In this document: in pieces, positions 13,548 through 23,665 of the stretch | How the letters are laid out: the number at the start of each line of letters is the position of its first letter | Numbering within the stretch: position 1 is the stretch's first letter | NCBI RefSeq assembly: GCF_018343665.1 | Contig: NZ_JAGYPM010000002.1 | Coordinates: 1-64,000, forward strand | Length of the DNA stretch: 64,000 nt | DNA from: Cytobacillus citreus | Lineage (GTDB): Bacteria; Bacillota; Bacilli; Bacillales; Cytobacillaceae | Direction of reading: 5' to 3' | The notes under the pieces: generated by a model | Seen by the model: only the letters and a program-made list of their open reading frames with translations | Databases searched by the model: none | What the model was told of the DNA's origin: nothing | Translations under genes and position numbers: made by a program

Positions 13548-13577
13548 GCCACTGAAACGTCAGTGGTCTTTTTTTCC
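13548..13577 (+). terminator. Hairpin after rpmH (attenuates rnpA)
   Basis: CCACTGA and TCAGTGG form a stem with a 4-base loop, followed by TCTTTTTTT directly after the rpmH stop. rnpA lies downstream without an obvious new promoter. Partial termination would favour L34 over RnpA. Confidence 0.85.
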
Positions 13578-13649
13578 ATAATCTAATAGATATTATTTTT
13601 TCCATTGTAAGTGAGCTTACGCTTTTCTATGAAAGGGTAGGTAAAGGTC

Positions 13650-14015
13650 ATGAAAAAAGAATTTAGAGTAAAAAAAAATAAAGAATTCCAAGAAGCCTTT
13701 AAAAAAGGAAAATCTTTTGCAAATCGGCAATTTGTTGTGTACTCGCTTAAAAAGCCAGATCAAGAGCATTTTCGGATTGGTCTTTCAGTGAGCAAAAAGA
13801 TTGGAAACGCTGTAACAAGAAATCAGATCAAACGATATGTTCGTCAGGCTTTTCATGAGCTGGAACATGAGATACATAATCAATATGATTATATTATTAT
13901 TGCGCGAAAGCCAGTTGCTGATATGGGATTTCATGAAATAAAAAAGAGTCTCATGCATGTATTAAAGATTTCAAAGGTTTTGACTAAACAAATGCCTGGC
14001 AATAATGATAAATAG
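13650..14015 (+). CDS. rnpA: Ribonuclease P protein component
   Basis: Basic 121-residue cofactor of the RNase P ribozyme, which matures tRNA 5' ends. The family signature [12 protein letters not shown] (residues about 62-73) is intact, as is the central [15 protein letters not shown]. It starts [14 protein letters not shown]. It shares the rpmH transcript. Confidence 0.97.
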   Translation: MKKEFRVKKNKEFQEAFKKGKSFANRQFVVYSLKKPDQEHFRIGLSVSKKIGNAVTRNQIKRYVRQAFHELEHEIHNQYDYIIIARKPVADMGFHEIKKSLMHVLKISKVLTKQMPGNNDK

Positions 14016-14229
14016 TCATATTTTTAAATCCGATAATGAAATCAAAAATCAACGATTAATAAATTTCCTTTATAAAAGACATGATCTTTTAAAAATGTTA
14101 CTATGTATTTAAGTTTGTTTTTCCACAATCTTCTGAATTAGTATAGTGATCATAGCTTTTCAGAAGGGGATAAATGAGGAGATACATTTTTCATATACAA
14201 TTTCCATAGTAGTAAGGAGGAATAACCGT

Positions 14230-15006
14230 TTGAAGAAAAGAATACTTCTAGTATTCGGTTTAATTTTTGTGATGGCGCTGCTGTCAGGCTGTTCAGAAAT
14301 TAATCAGCCGATTACATCCCAGAGCGAAGGCTTTTGGAATCAGTACATTGTATATCCGCTTTCACTTTTTATAATAAAGGTTGCAGAAATTACAGGAGGC
14401 AACTACGGCTTATCGATTATTCTCGTAACAATTACCATTCGCCTAGTTTTGCTTCCATTAATGATTAAACAGACGAAAAGCTCGAAGGCAATGCAGGCAA
14501 TACAGCCTGAAATGCAAAAATTAAAAGAAAAGTACAGCTCAAAGGATCAAAAAACGCAGCAAAAGCTGCAGCAGGAAACGATGGCATTATTTCAACAGCA
14601 CGGTGTAAATCCATTAGCTGGATGTTTCCCATTATTGATTCAGATGCCAATTTTAATGGGGTTTTACCATGCGATTTCTCGAACACAAGAGATCAAGGCT
14701 CATTCATTTTTATGGTTTGAGCTTGGTGCTCCAGATCCAATTTATTTATTGCCGCTCATCGCAGGTGTTACAACTTTCATTCAGCAAAAGATGATGATGG
14801 CAGGAACTGCCAATCAAAATCCGCAAATGGCTATGATGCTTTGGTTGATGCCGATTATGATCATCGTTTTTGCCATCAACTTCCCGGCAGCACTTTCATT
14901 GTACTGGGTAGTAGGTAATATCTTTATGATTGTTCAAACATATTTTATTAAAGGTCCGGAGCTGAAAGCGACAGCAACGGGTAAAGCAGGAGGAGCAAAA
15001 AAGTGA
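14230..15006 (+). CDS. spoIIIJ: Membrane protein insertase YidC1 / SpoIIIJ (lipoprotein)
   Basis: YidC/Oxa1-family insertase. In B. subtilis SpoIIIJ supports membrane protein insertion and is needed for SpoIIIA-dependent forespore SigG activation. The protein begins [20 protein letters not shown] and the next residue is the lipobox Cys, so a signal-peptidase II lipoprotein of about 258 residues is expected. Five membrane segments follow; the cytoplasmic hairpin runs from about residue 90 to 135. I chose TTG at 14230 because AAGGAGG lies 8 nt upstream; upstream in-frame codons lack a ribosome site. It overlaps jag by 4 bp (GTGA). Confidence 0.94.
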   Translation: MKKRILLVFGLIFVMALLSGCSEINQPITSQSEGFWNQYIVYPLSLFIIKVAEITGGNYGLSIILVTITIRLVLLPLMIKQTKSSKAMQAIQPEMQKLKEKYSSKDQKTQQKLQQETMALFQQHGVNPLAGCFPLLIQMPILMGFYHAISRTQEIKAHSFLWFELGAPDPIYLLPLIAGVTTFIQQKMMMAGTANQNPQMAMMLWLMPIMIIVFAINFPAALSLYWVVGNIFMIVQTYFIKGPELKATATGKAGGAKK

Positions 15007-15623
15007 AACAAGTAACTGCTACGGGGACTACCGTCAATGAAGCAGTAAAGTCTGCTCTAGCTCAGTTACAGACATCCGAAGATCGCGCAGATATTACTAT
15101 TGTCGATGAAGGTAAAAAGGGCATTTTTGGAATTTTTGGTTCACGACCTGCAATTGTTAAAGTTATAAAGAAGCAAGATCCGATTGAAGAAGGTAAGAAG
15201 TTTCTCTTAGAAATAAGTGAAAAAATGGGTGCTCAAATTGAAATTGAAGAAATAAATGATGGAAGGAACATCCAATTTATTCTCTCAGGGGATAAAATAG
15301 CCTTATTCATAGGAAAAAGAGGACAGACTTTAAATTCATTACAATATTTAACACAGCTAGTTATGAATCGTTATTCAGATCAATATTTGAACGTTTTGCT
15401 CGATGCAGAGGATTATCGCAAAAGACGCAGCGAAACGCTTATTCAGCTAGCGGAACGACTTGCACAAAAGGCAATTAAAACAGGAGAGAATGTGGCTTTA
15501 GAGCCGATGCCATCCTATGAACGTAAGGTTATTCATACGGCTCTGGCAGAGAATAAGAAGATAAAAACTTTTTCCAGTGGAAATGATCCGCATCGCCATC
15601 TTGTGATTGCGCCAAATAAATAA
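15003..15623 (+). CDS. jag: RNA-binding protein Jag (KhpB/EloR)
   Basis: SpoIIIJ-associated protein with three parts: an N-terminal Jag domain (about 1-50, with [10 protein letters not shown]), a KH domain (about 75-150, with [15 protein letters not shown]) and a C-terminal R3H domain (about 150-206, with [11 protein letters not shown]). KhpB pairs with KhpA and binds many small RNAs and mRNAs in Gram-positives. The start is GTG, translationally coupled to spoIIIJ by overlap. A strong terminator follows. Confidence 0.95.
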   Translation: MKQVTATGTTVNEAVKSALAQLQTSEDRADITIVDEGKKGIFGIFGSRPAIVKVIKKQDPIEEGKKFLLEISEKMGAQIEIEEINDGRNIQFILSGDKIALFIGKRGQTLNSLQYLTQLVMNRYSDQYLNVLLDAEDYRKRRSETLIQLAERLAQKAIKTGENVALEPMPSYERKVIHTALAENKKIKTFSSGNDPHRHLVIAPNK

Positions 15624-15630
15624 ATGTTAG

Positions 15631-15661
15631 GAACCCAATCATTTGATTGGGTTCTTTTTTT
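15631..15661 (+). terminator. jag terminator
   Basis: GAACCCAATC and GATTGGGTTC pair across ATTT and are followed by TTTTTTT. It ends the spoIIIJ-jag transcript. Confidence 0.92.
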
Positions 15662-15711
15662 GGCAAATAAAAGGGTATAGGAAGAAATCGTAGCTATTAT
15701 TGTTATTCACA

Positions 15712-15797
15712 TGTGGATAAGTTAAAATAAAACATATTTATTCTTGGTGGTTGTGGATAAAGAACCTTAAACTAAAAAAAGTTAATCTTGTGGACAA
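15712..15797. promoter_or_regulatory. DnaA-box cluster upstream of mnmE
   Basis: Two exact boxes (TGTGGATAA at 15712-15720 and 15752-15760) and one with a single mismatch (TGTGGACAA at 15789-15797) lie in the same orientation, about 40 bp apart, in the jag-mnmE gap. B. subtilis has an oriC-proximal DnaA-box cluster upstream of the same gene (trmE). Confidence 0.75.
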
Positions 15798-15942
15798 GTT
15801 TTGGGCTTCATCAAATTTTTTATAAAAAAGTCATACTTGTTTTCTAAAAAAAAGGCATGTGATATTCTATTAATTTGGAGAAATAAATAATGAAATTTTT
15901 AGCTAGTAGATAAAAGCTTTGAATGAAACGAGGTGGAATGGA

Positions 15943-17328
15943 ATGGAGTTTGATACAATTGCAGCGATATCAACACCAATGGGAGAGGGAGCCATTGCTA
16001 TTGTGCGGTTGAGTGGTGATGATGCCATCGCTATAGCGGACAAGATGTTTAGAGGAGTTGGAGGAAAAAGGCTTAAAGTGGTAGCGTCACATACTATTCA
16101 CTACGGCCAAATGATTGATCCGAAGACAAATGAAATTGCTGAAGAAGTAATGGTGTCGGTTATGAAGGCTCCGAAAACCTTTACGAAAGAGGATGTAGTT
16201 GAAATTAACTGCCATGGTGGGATTGCATCTGTTAACCGGGTGCTTCAGCTGCTTTTAAGTAATGGAGCAAGACTTGCAGAGCCAGGTGAATTTACGAAGA
16301 GAGCCTTCTTAAATGGACGGATTGATTTATCGCAAGCGGAAGCAGTGATGGATTTAATTCGGGCAAAAACCGATCGAGCAATGAATGTCGCTTTAGGTCA
16401 AATGGAAGGGCGCCTTTCAAAGCTTATTAATAAGCTGCGGCAGGAAATTTTAGGGACGCTTGCACATGTAGAAGTGAATATTGACTATCCTGAATATGAT
16501 GATGTTGAAGAGATGACCCATCAGCTTTTATTAGAGAAGGGCACCTATGTCAAAGAGGAAATTGAAAAACTGCTCCGTACATCTCATCAGGGGAAAATTT
16601 TACGTGAGGGTTTATCAACGGTTATCGTCGGGCGTCCGAATGTAGGGAAATCTTCATTATTGAATAGTCTTGTACAAGAAAATAAAGCAATTGTTACGGA
16701 TATCCCAGGAACGACACGTGATGTTATTGAAGAGTATGTGAATGTTCGTGGTGTGCCATTAAGATTATTGGATACGGCAGGAATACGTGAAACAGAAGAT
16801 ATCGTGGAGCGAATCGGTGTGGAAAGATCCCGGCAAGTATTAAAAGAAGCGGATCTTATTTTGCTTGTTCTTAATTATTCGGATGCTTTAACTGAGGAAG
16901 ATGTGAATTTATTTAAAGCTGTTGAGGGTATGGATGTTATAGTCATTGTCAATAAAACAGACTTGCCGCAGCAGATTGATATGGACCGTGTTCAAGAACT
17001 TTCACAAAAACATAAGCTTGTTTCAACATCCTTACTAGAAGATAAAGGAGTAGACGAACTAGAAGAAGCAATTGCTTCTCTATTTTTCGAAGGCTCAATC
17101 GAAGCGAGGGATATGACGTATGTATCCAATTCACGTCATATCGCCTTATTGAATCAAGCATTTAATGCGATGGAAGATGCTCTTATGGCTGTTGAAATGG
17201 GAACACCAATTGATATCGTCCAAATTGATTACACTAGAACATGGGAACTTCTCGGAGAAATAATTGGAGATAGCGTCCATGAAAGCTTGATCGATCAGCT
17301 ATTCTCCCAATTCTGCTTAGGGAAATAG
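15943..17328 (+). CDS. mnmE: tRNA modification GTPase MnmE
   Basis: With MnmG it installs the cmnm5U modification at the wobble uridine of tRNAs. An N-terminal folate-binding domain begins [18 protein letters not shown]. The inserted G domain carries [10 protein letters not shown] (G1), DIPGTTRD (G2/G3), LDTAG and NKTD. The C-terminal catalytic motif is FCLGK. 461 residues, normal. I chose the ATG at 15943 because GAGGTGG precedes it at good spacing and it matches the family N-terminus. An in-frame ATG 24 bases upstream lacks a ribosome site. Confidence 0.97.
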   Translation: MEFDTIAAISTPMGEGAIAIVRLSGDDAIAIADKMFRGVGGKRLKVVASHTIHYGQMIDPKTNEIAEEVMVSVMKAPKTFTKEDVVEINCHGGIASVNRVLQLLLSNGARLAEPGEFTKRAFLNGRIDLSQAEAVMDLIRAKTDRAMNVALGQMEGRLSKLINKLRQEILGTLAHVEVNIDYPEYDDVEEMTHQLLLEKGTYVKEEIEKLLRTSHQGKILREGLSTVIVGRPNVGKSSLLNSLVQENKAIVTDIPGTTRDVIEEYVNVRGVPLRLLDTAGIRETEDIVERIGVERSRQVLKEADLILLVLNYSDALTEEDVNLFKAVEGMDVIVIVNKTDLPQQIDMDRVQELSQKHKLVSTSLLEDKGVDELEEAIASLFFEGSIEARDMTYVSNSRHIALLNQAFNAMEDALMAVEMGTPIDIVQIDYTRTWELLGEIIGDSVHESLIDQLFSQFCLGK

Positions 17329-17645
17329 AAAAGCGGAGAGCGCCTGTTTATTCAAGGAACGCAGACTAAGTACGCCACGTCCTGTGGCAACGTCTGCATG
17401 ACCCTCTTCCTGCGGGCCTCAAGCTTAAGACGAGCCGGCGTGAAGGTCGTACTTTACCTTCATGACGGATTGGCTTAAGACCTCGAGCTGATGGCGCTCG
17501 GAGCTAGACAAATAGAAAAGCGGAAGCGCCTTGTACACCCCCGACAAGCACAAGTCGAGCCTCTCAGAAAGGTGTTTTTTACCTTTATGAGAGGATTGGC
17601 TTGTGACCTCGAGGGGGTAGGCGCTGCAGCTAGACAAATAGAAAA
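17329..17645 (-). repeat. Modular hairpin repeats, two tandem reverse copies (mnmE-mnmG gap)
   Basis: Two units in reverse orientation. Each starts near GAAAAGCGGA and ends GAGCTAGAC or GCAGCTAGAC; ends are near 17510 and 17635. The first unit also carries the subelement GCCACGTCCTGTGGC (17378-17392), an inverted repeat that recurs at 21560 and 36600 as GCCACAGGAC-type sequence. The first unit begins directly at the mnmE stop codon. Apparent open frames through it do not match any family. Confidence 0.75.
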
Positions 17646-17687
17646 GCGAAGGAACCAATACAAGAAATAAAAAAAGGAGGCAGCATC

Positions 17688-19580
17688 ATGCCATATGAAG
17701 CTGGAACATATGATGTCATTGTCGTCGGGGCAGGTCATGCAGGCTGTGAAGCTGGCCTTGCGTCCGCCCGTATTGGAGCAAAGACATTAGTTGTCACCAT
17801 TAATTTAGATATGGTTGCTTTTATGCCATGTAATCCGTCAATCGGAGGACCAGCAAAAGGGACCGTAGTTAGAGAAATTGACGCTTTGGGTGGGGAGATG
17901 GCTAAAAATCTAGATAAAACCTATATCCAAATGCGTATGCTGAACACAGGGAAAGGCCCAGCAGTCCGGGCATTAAGAGCACAAGCTGATAAGTTTATGT
18001 ATCAGCATGAAATGAAAAAGACACTTGAAAATGAACCGAATCTAACGCTTATACAAGGTATGGTTGAGCAATTGATTGTGGAGGATGGTGTTTGTAAAGG
18101 GGTTATTACAAAAACAGGTGCCGTCTATCAATCGAAAGCTGTTATTATAACGACAGGGACATTTTTAAGGGGAGAAATTATATTAGGGGAGCTGAAGTAT
18201 TCAAGTGGTCCGAATAATCAGCAGCCATCTATTAAGCTTTCTGAGCATCTTGAGGAAATCGGTTTTGAGCTTGAACGCTTTAAAACAGGTACACCTCCAC
18301 GTGTTAACAGTCACACAATTGATTATAGTAAAACAGAAATTCAACCTGGTGATGATACGCCGCTAGCTTTTTCTTATGAAACGACCAAATTTATTACAGA
18401 TCAGCTGCCGTGCTGGCTTACGTATACAAGTGAAAGAACACATCAAATAATCGAAGACAATTTACACCGGTCCCCGATGTATTCAGGAATGATTAAAGGG
18501 AAAGGGCCACGTTACTGTCCATCCATAGAAGATAAAGTGGTTCGTTTCAATGATAAACCACGTCACCAAATTTTCTTAGAGCCGGAAGGGCGGAATACGC
18601 AAGAGGTTTATGTTCAAGGTTTATCGACAAGCTTGCCAGAGGAAGTTCAGCATGACCTCCTCCGCAGTGTTCCAGGCTTGGAAAACGCTAAAATGATGCG
18701 TGCAGGATATGCGATTGAATATGATTCTGTTAGACCGACTCAGCTATGGCCTACATTAGAGACGAAAAAGGTAAAAAATTTATATACAGCAGGGCAAATT
18801 AATGGTACTTCCGGCTATGAGGAAGCAGCTGCACAGGGTCTTATGGCAGGGATTAACGCCGCTATGAACATTTTAGGAAAAGAAGAGGTTATTCTGAGCC
18901 GTTCGGATGCCTATATTGGGGTTATGATTGATGACCTAATTACAAAAGGAACACAGGAACCATATCGCTTGCTGACTTCACGTGCTGAATATCGCTTATT
19001 GCTGCGCCATGATAATGCTGATTTACGATTAACAGAGCTTGGATATTCTGTCGGTCTTATTAGTGAAGAGCGTTATAAAAAATTTCTTGCTAAGAAACAA
19101 TTGATTGAAGCAGAAATTGAGCGGTTAAAAAGTATTATCCTTAAACCGTCAATGGATGTTCAAGAGTTAATTAATAGTCAAGGCGGTAGTGAATTAAAAG
19201 ATGGAATTCGGGCATCGGACCTTTTGAAACGACCAGAAATGACATATGAGCATATTTGGAAGCTCGTTCCTGGTGAAGAAAAGCTCGATCATGAAGTTGA
19301 AGAACAAGTGGAAATTCAAATTAAATATGAAGGCTATATCGAGAAGTCGCTTCAGCAGGTTGAACGATTAAAGAAAATGGAAGACAAAAAAATCCCTGAT
19401 AACATTGATTATGATGCTATTACAGGTCTTGCGATGGAAGCAAGACATAACTTAAAAGAAGTCATGCCATTATCCATTGCGCAAGCCTCTCGAATCTCTG
19501 GTGTGAACCCTGCTGATATTTCGATTTTGCTTGTTTATATTGAGCAAGGACGAATTGCCAAGGTATCAGGAAAGGAATAG
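17688..19580 (+). CDS. mnmG: tRNA U34 modification FAD enzyme MnmG (GidA)
   Basis: FAD-dependent partner of MnmE in wobble-uridine carboxymethylaminomethylation. The N-terminal Rossmann motif is [12 protein letters not shown] (about 14-25). Conserved blocks include [19 protein letters not shown] and [17 protein letters not shown]. The C-terminal helical MnmE-binding domain ends with [16 protein letters not shown]. 630 residues, normal. AAAAAGGAGG precedes the ATG. rsmG follows after 3 bp. Confidence 0.97.
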   Translation: MPYEAGTYDVIVVGAGHAGCEAGLASARIGAKTLVVTINLDMVAFMPCNPSIGGPAKGTVVREIDALGGEMAKNLDKTYIQMRMLNTGKGPAVRALRAQADKFMYQHEMKKTLENEPNLTLIQGMVEQLIVEDGVCKGVITKTGAVYQSKAVIITTGTFLRGEIILGELKYSSGPNNQQPSIKLSEHLEEIGFELERFKTGTPPRVNSHTIDYSKTEIQPGDDTPLAFSYETTKFITDQLPCWLTYTSERTHQIIEDNLHRSPMYSGMIKGKGPRYCPSIEDKVVRFNDKPRHQIFLEPEGRNTQEVYVQGLSTSLPEEVQHDLLRSVPGLENAKMMRAGYAIEYDSVRPTQLWPTLETKKVKNLYTAGQINGTSGYEEAAAQGLMAGINAAMNILGKEEVILSRSDAYIGVMIDDLITKGTQEPYRLLTSRAEYRLLLRHDNADLRLTELGYSVGLISEERYKKFLAKKQLIEAEIERLKSIILKPSMDVQELINSQGGSELKDGIRASDLLKRPEMTYEHIWKLVPGEEKLDHEVEEQVEIQIKYEGYIEKSLQQVERLKKMEDKKIPDNIDYDAITGLAMEARHNLKEVMPLSIAQASRISGVNPADISILLVYIEQGRIAKVSGKE

Positions 19581-19583
19581 CAA

Positions 19584-20300
19584 ATGAATACAGAACAATT
19601 TATAGAAGCGCTGGCAGCGAAGGGAATCAACCTTTCGCCCCAGCAAATTGAACAATATGAGATGTATTATTCGATATTAGTGGAATGGAACGAGAAAATG
19701 AATCTAACCGCTATTACAGATAAGTCAGAAGTTTATTTAAAGCATTTTTACGATTCTATTACTGCTGCTTTTTATTTTGATTTTAATCAGCCATTTCACT
19801 TATGTGATGTAGGAGCAGGTGCAGGTTTTCCGAGTCTGCCGATTAAAATTGCCTTTCCTGAATTAAGGATTACCATTGTCGATTCTCTTAATAAGCGAAT
19901 TGGCTTTTTAGAGCATTTATCGAAAGAACTTGGATTGAAGAATATTCAATTAATCCATGATCGTGCAGAAACATTTGGTCAGAAAAAAGAATATCGTGAG
20001 ACCTTCGACGTTGTTACTGCTCGTGCTGTCGCAAGACTTTCCGTTCTTAGTGAACTATGCCTGCCACTTGTGAAAACAGGCGGCACATTTGTAGCGATGA
20101 AAGGTGCAAGTGCCAGGGAAGAATTAGATGTAGGAAAAAAAGCGATAGCCATTCTTGGCGGAAGATTGCAACAATCTTATTCCTTTACACTTCCTAAGGA
20201 AGAAAGTGAACGGAATATATTAATCATTAATAAGGAAAAGGCTACACCGAAAAAATACCCAAGGAAACCTGGGACTCCAAACAAAACTCCAATTGAATAG
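19584..20300 (+). CDS. rsmG: 16S rRNA (guanine-527-N7) methyltransferase
   Basis: SAM-dependent RsmG (GidB) methylates G527 of 16S rRNA; loss gives low-level streptomycin resistance in several bacteria. The SAM-binding block is [16 protein letters not shown] (about 73-88), followed by [12 protein letters not shown] and VTARAVARL. 238 residues, normal. It is co-transcribed with mnmG, with a 3-bp gap. Confidence 0.96.
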   Translation: MNTEQFIEALAAKGINLSPQQIEQYEMYYSILVEWNEKMNLTAITDKSEVYLKHFYDSITAAFYFDFNQPFHLCDVGAGAGFPSLPIKIAFPELRITIVDSLNKRIGFLEHLSKELGLKNIQLIHDRAETFGQKKEYRETFDVVTARAVARLSVLSELCLPLVKTGGTFVAMKGASAREELDVGKKAIAILGGRLQQSYSFTLPKEESERNILIINKEKATPKKYPRKPGTPNKTPIE

Positions 20301-20492
20301 TATTACGTTTTTAAAAGAAATATGGCATAATTAGTCTGTATGTATATAGCGTACTAAAATGAATTTTGCCAGCAGATGGTGTAATAGTGGTGTTTTTTAT
20401 TGAAAAAACTTAATTATTGCTGATTTTCGGCAGGACTTGTCAATATTATCGAGAATATGTAATAGGGAGTTTCGTAAAGGTGGTGTAGGGTG
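20301..20492. other. rsmG-noc gap, no gene
   Basis: About 190 bp without a coding region. It must hold the noc ribosome site (AAAGGTGG near 20476) and probably a noc promoter, but no convincing -35/-10 pair or terminator was seen. Confidence 0.4.
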
Positions 20493-21416
20493 ATGAAGCA
20501 TTCTTTTTCACGCTTTTTTGGCCTAGGCGAAAAGGGAGAACAAGCAGAAATAGAAAAGCAAGAACAAGCAGAATTAGAAAAGCAAGAACAAGCAGAAATA
20601 GAAAAGCAAGAACAAGTGGATATTGAGAAGATAGCGGAATTCGAAGAAATAAAGAAAATCCCCATTGATCATATTGTTCCTAACCGTTTTCAGCCAAGAA
20701 CGCTATTTGATGATGAAAAAATTGAGGAACTGTCACGAACGATACATACACATGGCATTATTCAACCGATTGTTGTTCGAGAGTTTGAAAATGGCCAGTT
20801 TGAAATAATTGCTGGTGAACGTAGATGGCGGGCCATGAAGAAGCTTGGCTGGGACGAAGCTCCAGCCATTATTAAAAATTTAAATGATACGGAAACGGCA
20901 TCTGTTGCATTAATTGAAAACCTGCAAAGGGAAGAATTATCCCCGATTGAAGAAGCCGTTGCATATGGAAAACTATTGGAATTACATAATCTAACGCAAG
21001 AGGCATTAGCCCAGCGTCTAGGAAAGGGACAATCAACCGTTGCGAACAAGCTTCGGTTATTAAAGCTACCTCAAGAAGTTCAGGATGCATTATTGTGTAA
21101 GGCGATTACAGAGCGCCATGCTCGTTCTCTAATTCCACTTAAAGATCCTGAGAAGCAAGTGAAGCTAGTTGAGGAAATTATTGAGAAAAATCTAAATGTC
21201 AAGCAGACAGAAGATCGGGTTGTTCGGCTTTTAGAGCAAAATAATCCTAAACCAAAGCCAAAAAGAAAAGCATTTAGCAAGGATATGCGAATTGCGGTTA
21301 ATACAATCCGTCAATCATTAACAATGGTCTCAGATAGCGGAATTAATTTAGATTCCCATGAAGAAGAATTTGATGAATTCTATCAAATTACAATCAAAAT
21401 TCCTAAAAAGAAATAA
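20493..21416 (+). CDS. noc: Nucleoid occlusion protein Noc with an expanded linker
   Basis: ParB-like CTPase that blocks FtsZ assembly over the chromosome. The N-terminal amphipathic membrane-targeting helix [14 protein letters not shown] is exactly the family motif. The ParB core has [17 protein letters not shown], the CTP-binding [15 protein letters not shown] and the [23 protein letters not shown]. Between helix and core is a run of four 8-residue Glu/Gln/Lys-rich repeats (residues 16-47). By family knowledge the B. subtilis linker is much shorter. I chose ATG at 20493 from the family N-terminus; a GTG directly before it is also possible. Confidence 0.95.
   Translation: MKHSFSRFFGLGEKGEQAEIEKQEQAELEKQEQAEIEKQEQVDIEKIAEFEEIKKIPIDHIVPNRFQPRTLFDDEKIEELSRTIHTHGIIQPIVVREFENGQFEIIAGERRWRAMKKLGWDEAPAIIKNLNDTETASVALIENLQREELSPIEEAVAYGKLLELHNLTQEALAQRLGKGQSTVANKLRLLKLPQEVQDALLCKAITERHARSLIPLKDPEKQVKLVEEIIEKNLNVKQTEDRVVRLLEQNNPKPKPKRKAFSKDMRIAVNTIRQSLTMVSDSGINLDSHEEEFDEFYQITIKIPKKK
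20538..20633 (+). repeat. 24-bp tandem repeat inside noc (4 units)
   Basis: Four consecutive 24-bp units encode [24 protein letters not shown] and EQVDIEKI. The first three are almost identical at DNA level (GAACAAGCAGAA then WTAGAAAAGCAA); the fourth has diverged. The period preserves the reading frame. It lies between the membrane helix and the ParB core. Confidence 0.9.
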
Positions 21417-21431
21417 TAAAAATAATGACCT

Positions 21432-21477
21432 ATGAGAAATTAAGCAGACTTCTTGTTTAATTTCTCATCTTTTTTTA
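21432..21477 (+). terminator. noc terminator
   Basis: GAGAAATTAA (21434-21443) pairs with TTAATTTCTC (21457-21466), followed by a run of T. Confidence 0.85.
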
Positions 21478-21811
21478 CTGCAAAAATCCCTTCAAATCAT
21501 TTATTTCTCCAGACCATAATCTACTACTAAGTGTTGGTTGCCCACACGATGTGGTTCACAAAGACGTAGCCACAGGACATGGCGTTCTTAGTCTTTGTTC
21601 TTCAAAATCAGGCTTTTACAAACAGTTAACCTAAATCTATTTATGTGTGTTCTTTGAATTTTAGATGGTTAGGGTTTTACTGTCCGTTAATCTGCGATAA
21701 AATAGAATACATGATTGCTAATTTACAAGCTTGCCAGATAATTTTCCAATTAAACTAAAAACTATTCATAACAAATAGAAGATGAAATTAATAATGAAAG
21801 TAGGTGACATC
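21478..21811. other. noc-soj gap with a repeat fragment
   Basis: About 330 bp. No gene is seen. The part from 21535 to 21610 carries GTAGCCACAGGACATGGCG, related to the GCCACGTCCTGTGGC subelement at 17378 and the GCCACAGGACGTGGC at about 36602, so it is a decayed relative of the modular repeat. The rest is AT-rich and should contain the soj-spo0J promoter. Confidence 0.5.
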
Positions 21812-22573
21812 GTGGGCAAAGTAATTTCGATTGCAAACCAAAAGGGCGGAGTAGGAAAAACAACTACCTCCGTTAATCTTGGTGCATGTTTAGCATACAT
21901 AGGAAAGAAAGTCCTGCTAGTGGATATTGACCCTCAAGGAAATGCAACGAGCGGGGTAGGAATTGAGAAAGCTGATGTAGATCAATGTATTTATGATGTT
22001 TTAGTAGATGATGTTGAAGCGACGAAGGTCATTCGCCCGACATCTGTTGAAAACCTATATGCGATCCCTGCAACGATACAGCTTGCAGGAGCGGAAATTG
22101 AATTAGTGCCAACGATCTCAAGAGAAGTTAGATTAAAACGAGCATTAGAGGAGATTAAAGAGGATTTCGATTATATTATTATTGATTGTCCACCTTCACT
22201 AGGCTTATTAACGCTGAATTCTTTTACAGCATCAGATGCTGTCATTATTCCTGTTCAATGTGAATATTATGCACTTGAAGGGCTAAGTCAGCTTTTGAAT
22301 ACTGTTCGCCTTGTTCAGAAGCACTTGAATCATGATTTAAAAATTGAAGGTGTATTATTGACCATGCTTGATGCGAGAACGAATTTAGGTATTCAGGTCA
22401 TTGATGAAGTGAAGAAGTATTTCCAAGATAAAGTATATAGAACCATAATTCCTCGTAATATTCGTCTAAGCGAAGCGCCAAGTCATGGTGAACCTATTAT
22501 TACTTATGATCCAAAGTCCCGTGGAGCTGAGGTGTATATAGATTTAGCAAAGGAAGTGGTTTCAAATGGCTAA
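21812..22573 (+). CDS. soj: Chromosome partition ATPase Soj (ParA)
   Basis: ParA/MinD-type ATPase that acts with Spo0J in segregation and regulates DnaA. The deviant Walker A is NQKGGVGKTTT. Also present are VDIDPQGNATSG, Walker B IIDCPPSLG and RNIRLSEAPSHG. 253 residues. I chose GTG at 21812 (MGKVISIANQ), which matches the family and has AGGTGA 4 nt upstream. In-frame ATG codons further upstream would add residues not seen in homologues. It overlaps spo0J by 8 bp. Confidence 0.97.
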   Translation: MGKVISIANQKGGVGKTTTSVNLGACLAYIGKKVLLVDIDPQGNATSGVGIEKADVDQCIYDVLVDDVEATKVIRPTSVENLYAIPATIQLAGAEIELVPTISREVRLKRALEEIKEDFDYIIIDCPPSLGLLTLNSFTASDAVIIPVQCEYYALEGLSQLLNTVRLVQKHLNHDLKIEGVLLTMLDARTNLGIQVIDEVKKYFQDKVYRTIIPRNIRLSEAPSHGEPIITYDPKSRGAEVYIDLAKEVVSNG

Positions 22574-23405
22574 AGGTTTAGGGAAGGGACTTAACGCTTT
22601 CTTTACAAACATGGAATCTAAAGAGGAAGCAGTTAGAGAGATAAAATTGAAAGAGTTGAGACCCAATCCTTATCAACCACGGAAGGTATTTGAGGAGGAA
22701 GCCATCGAAGAGTTAAAGCAATCAATATTAGAGCATGGGATTCTTCAACCGATCATTGCACGAAAGAGCATTAAAGGCTATGAAATTGTAGTAGGTGAAA
22801 GACGTTATCGCGCTGCTAAGGCTGCGAAATTAGAGACAGTTCCAGTTGTGGTAAGAGAATTAAATGAGCAGCAAATGATGGAACTTGCGATATTAGAGAA
22901 CCTGCAGCGTGAGGATTTGTCTCCGATTGAAGAAGGAGCTGCCTACCAGCTTTTAATGGAAAAACTAAAAATAACCCAAGAAGAGCTTGCAAAACGATTA
23001 GGCAAGAGCCGTCCACATATTGCTAACCATATTCGTTTACTTTCATTGCCGCCCAAAATTCAGACTTTGATCTCTGAAGATAAAATTTCTATGGGGCATG
23101 GCCGTGCATTATTAGGTTTAAGAAACAAAGATAAGCTAATGGCAGTAGTTGAAAAGACGATTAAGGATGGATTAAATGTTCGTCAATTAGAGCAGCTTAT
23201 CGGGCAGCTAAATAATGTTTCACGTGAAACAAAGAAGCCTGTCCAGAAGAAGGATGTTTTTATTAAAGAACAAGAAACCTTTTTACGGGAGAGACTTGGT
23301 ACAACGGTTAATATTAAACAGTCTAACAATAAAGGGAAAATTGAAATTGAATTCTTTTCAAAAGAAGACTTAGATCGAATTTTAGAGCTGTTAGAAACAA
23401 ATTAA
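22566..23405 (+). CDS. spo0J: Chromosome partition protein Spo0J (ParB)
   Basis: CTP-dependent DNA clamp that loads at parS, organises the origin and recruits SMC. The N-terminus MAKGLGKGLNAFF is the Soj-interacting motif. The core has PNPYQPRKVF, the CTP-binding GERRYRA, ENLQREDL and the HTH ITQEELAKRLGKSRPHIANH. 279 residues, normal. Its own coding sequence contains a perfect parS, as in B. subtilis. Confidence 0.97.
   Translation: MAKGLGKGLNAFFTNMESKEEAVREIKLKELRPNPYQPRKVFEEEAIEELKQSILEHGILQPIIARKSIKGYEIVVGERRYRAAKAAKLETVPVVVRELNEQQMMELAILENLQREDLSPIEEGAAYQLLMEKLKITQEELAKRLGKSRPHIANHIRLLSLPPKIQTLISEDKISMGHGRALLGLRNKDKLMAVVEKTIKDGLNVRQLEQLIGQLNNVSRETKKPVQKKDVFIKEQETFLRERLGTTVNIKQSNNKGKIEIEFFSKEDLDRILELLETN
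23216..23231. promoter_or_regulatory. parS: parS site in spo0J
   Basis: TGTTTCACGTGAAACA, a perfect 16-bp palindrome and consensus ParB loading site, within spo0J codons. Confidence 0.97.
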
Positions 23406-23412
23406 CACCTTT

Positions 23413-23446
23413 TATAAGCCATCATAAGGATGGTTTATTTTTTTTG
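23413..23446 (+). terminator. spo0J terminator
   Basis: ATAAGCCATC and GATGGTTTAT pair across a short loop, then TTTTTTT. It ends the soj-spo0J transcript. Confidence 0.88.
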
Positions 23447-23665
23447 GCTAAAACGAGAGTTTATTAGCGTACTAAGGTCGATGTGAGTTTTCGATAAAGT
23501 CTGTGCTAAAAAGATCACATAAGTAGAACAAATTTATCGAAAATAAATAAATTGAAAGTTTTAAAAAACACGAAATTTTTAAAAAATGATTGTAAGAGGC
23601 TCTTCTTCGTGGTAGTGTATGTAAATAATATTCGTATGACGAAATTTTGGAGTAAGGTGAAAAGG

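Noticed and set aside
17425-17738. Minus-strand frames between mnmE and mnmG
   Set aside because: They are translations of the reverse-orientation modular repeats and overlap the mnmG ribosome site.
20301-21811. Noc-binding sites (ATTTCCCGGGAAAT type)
   Set aside because: I looked for the palindrome here and across the window and saw no convincing copy; such sites are rare near oriC.
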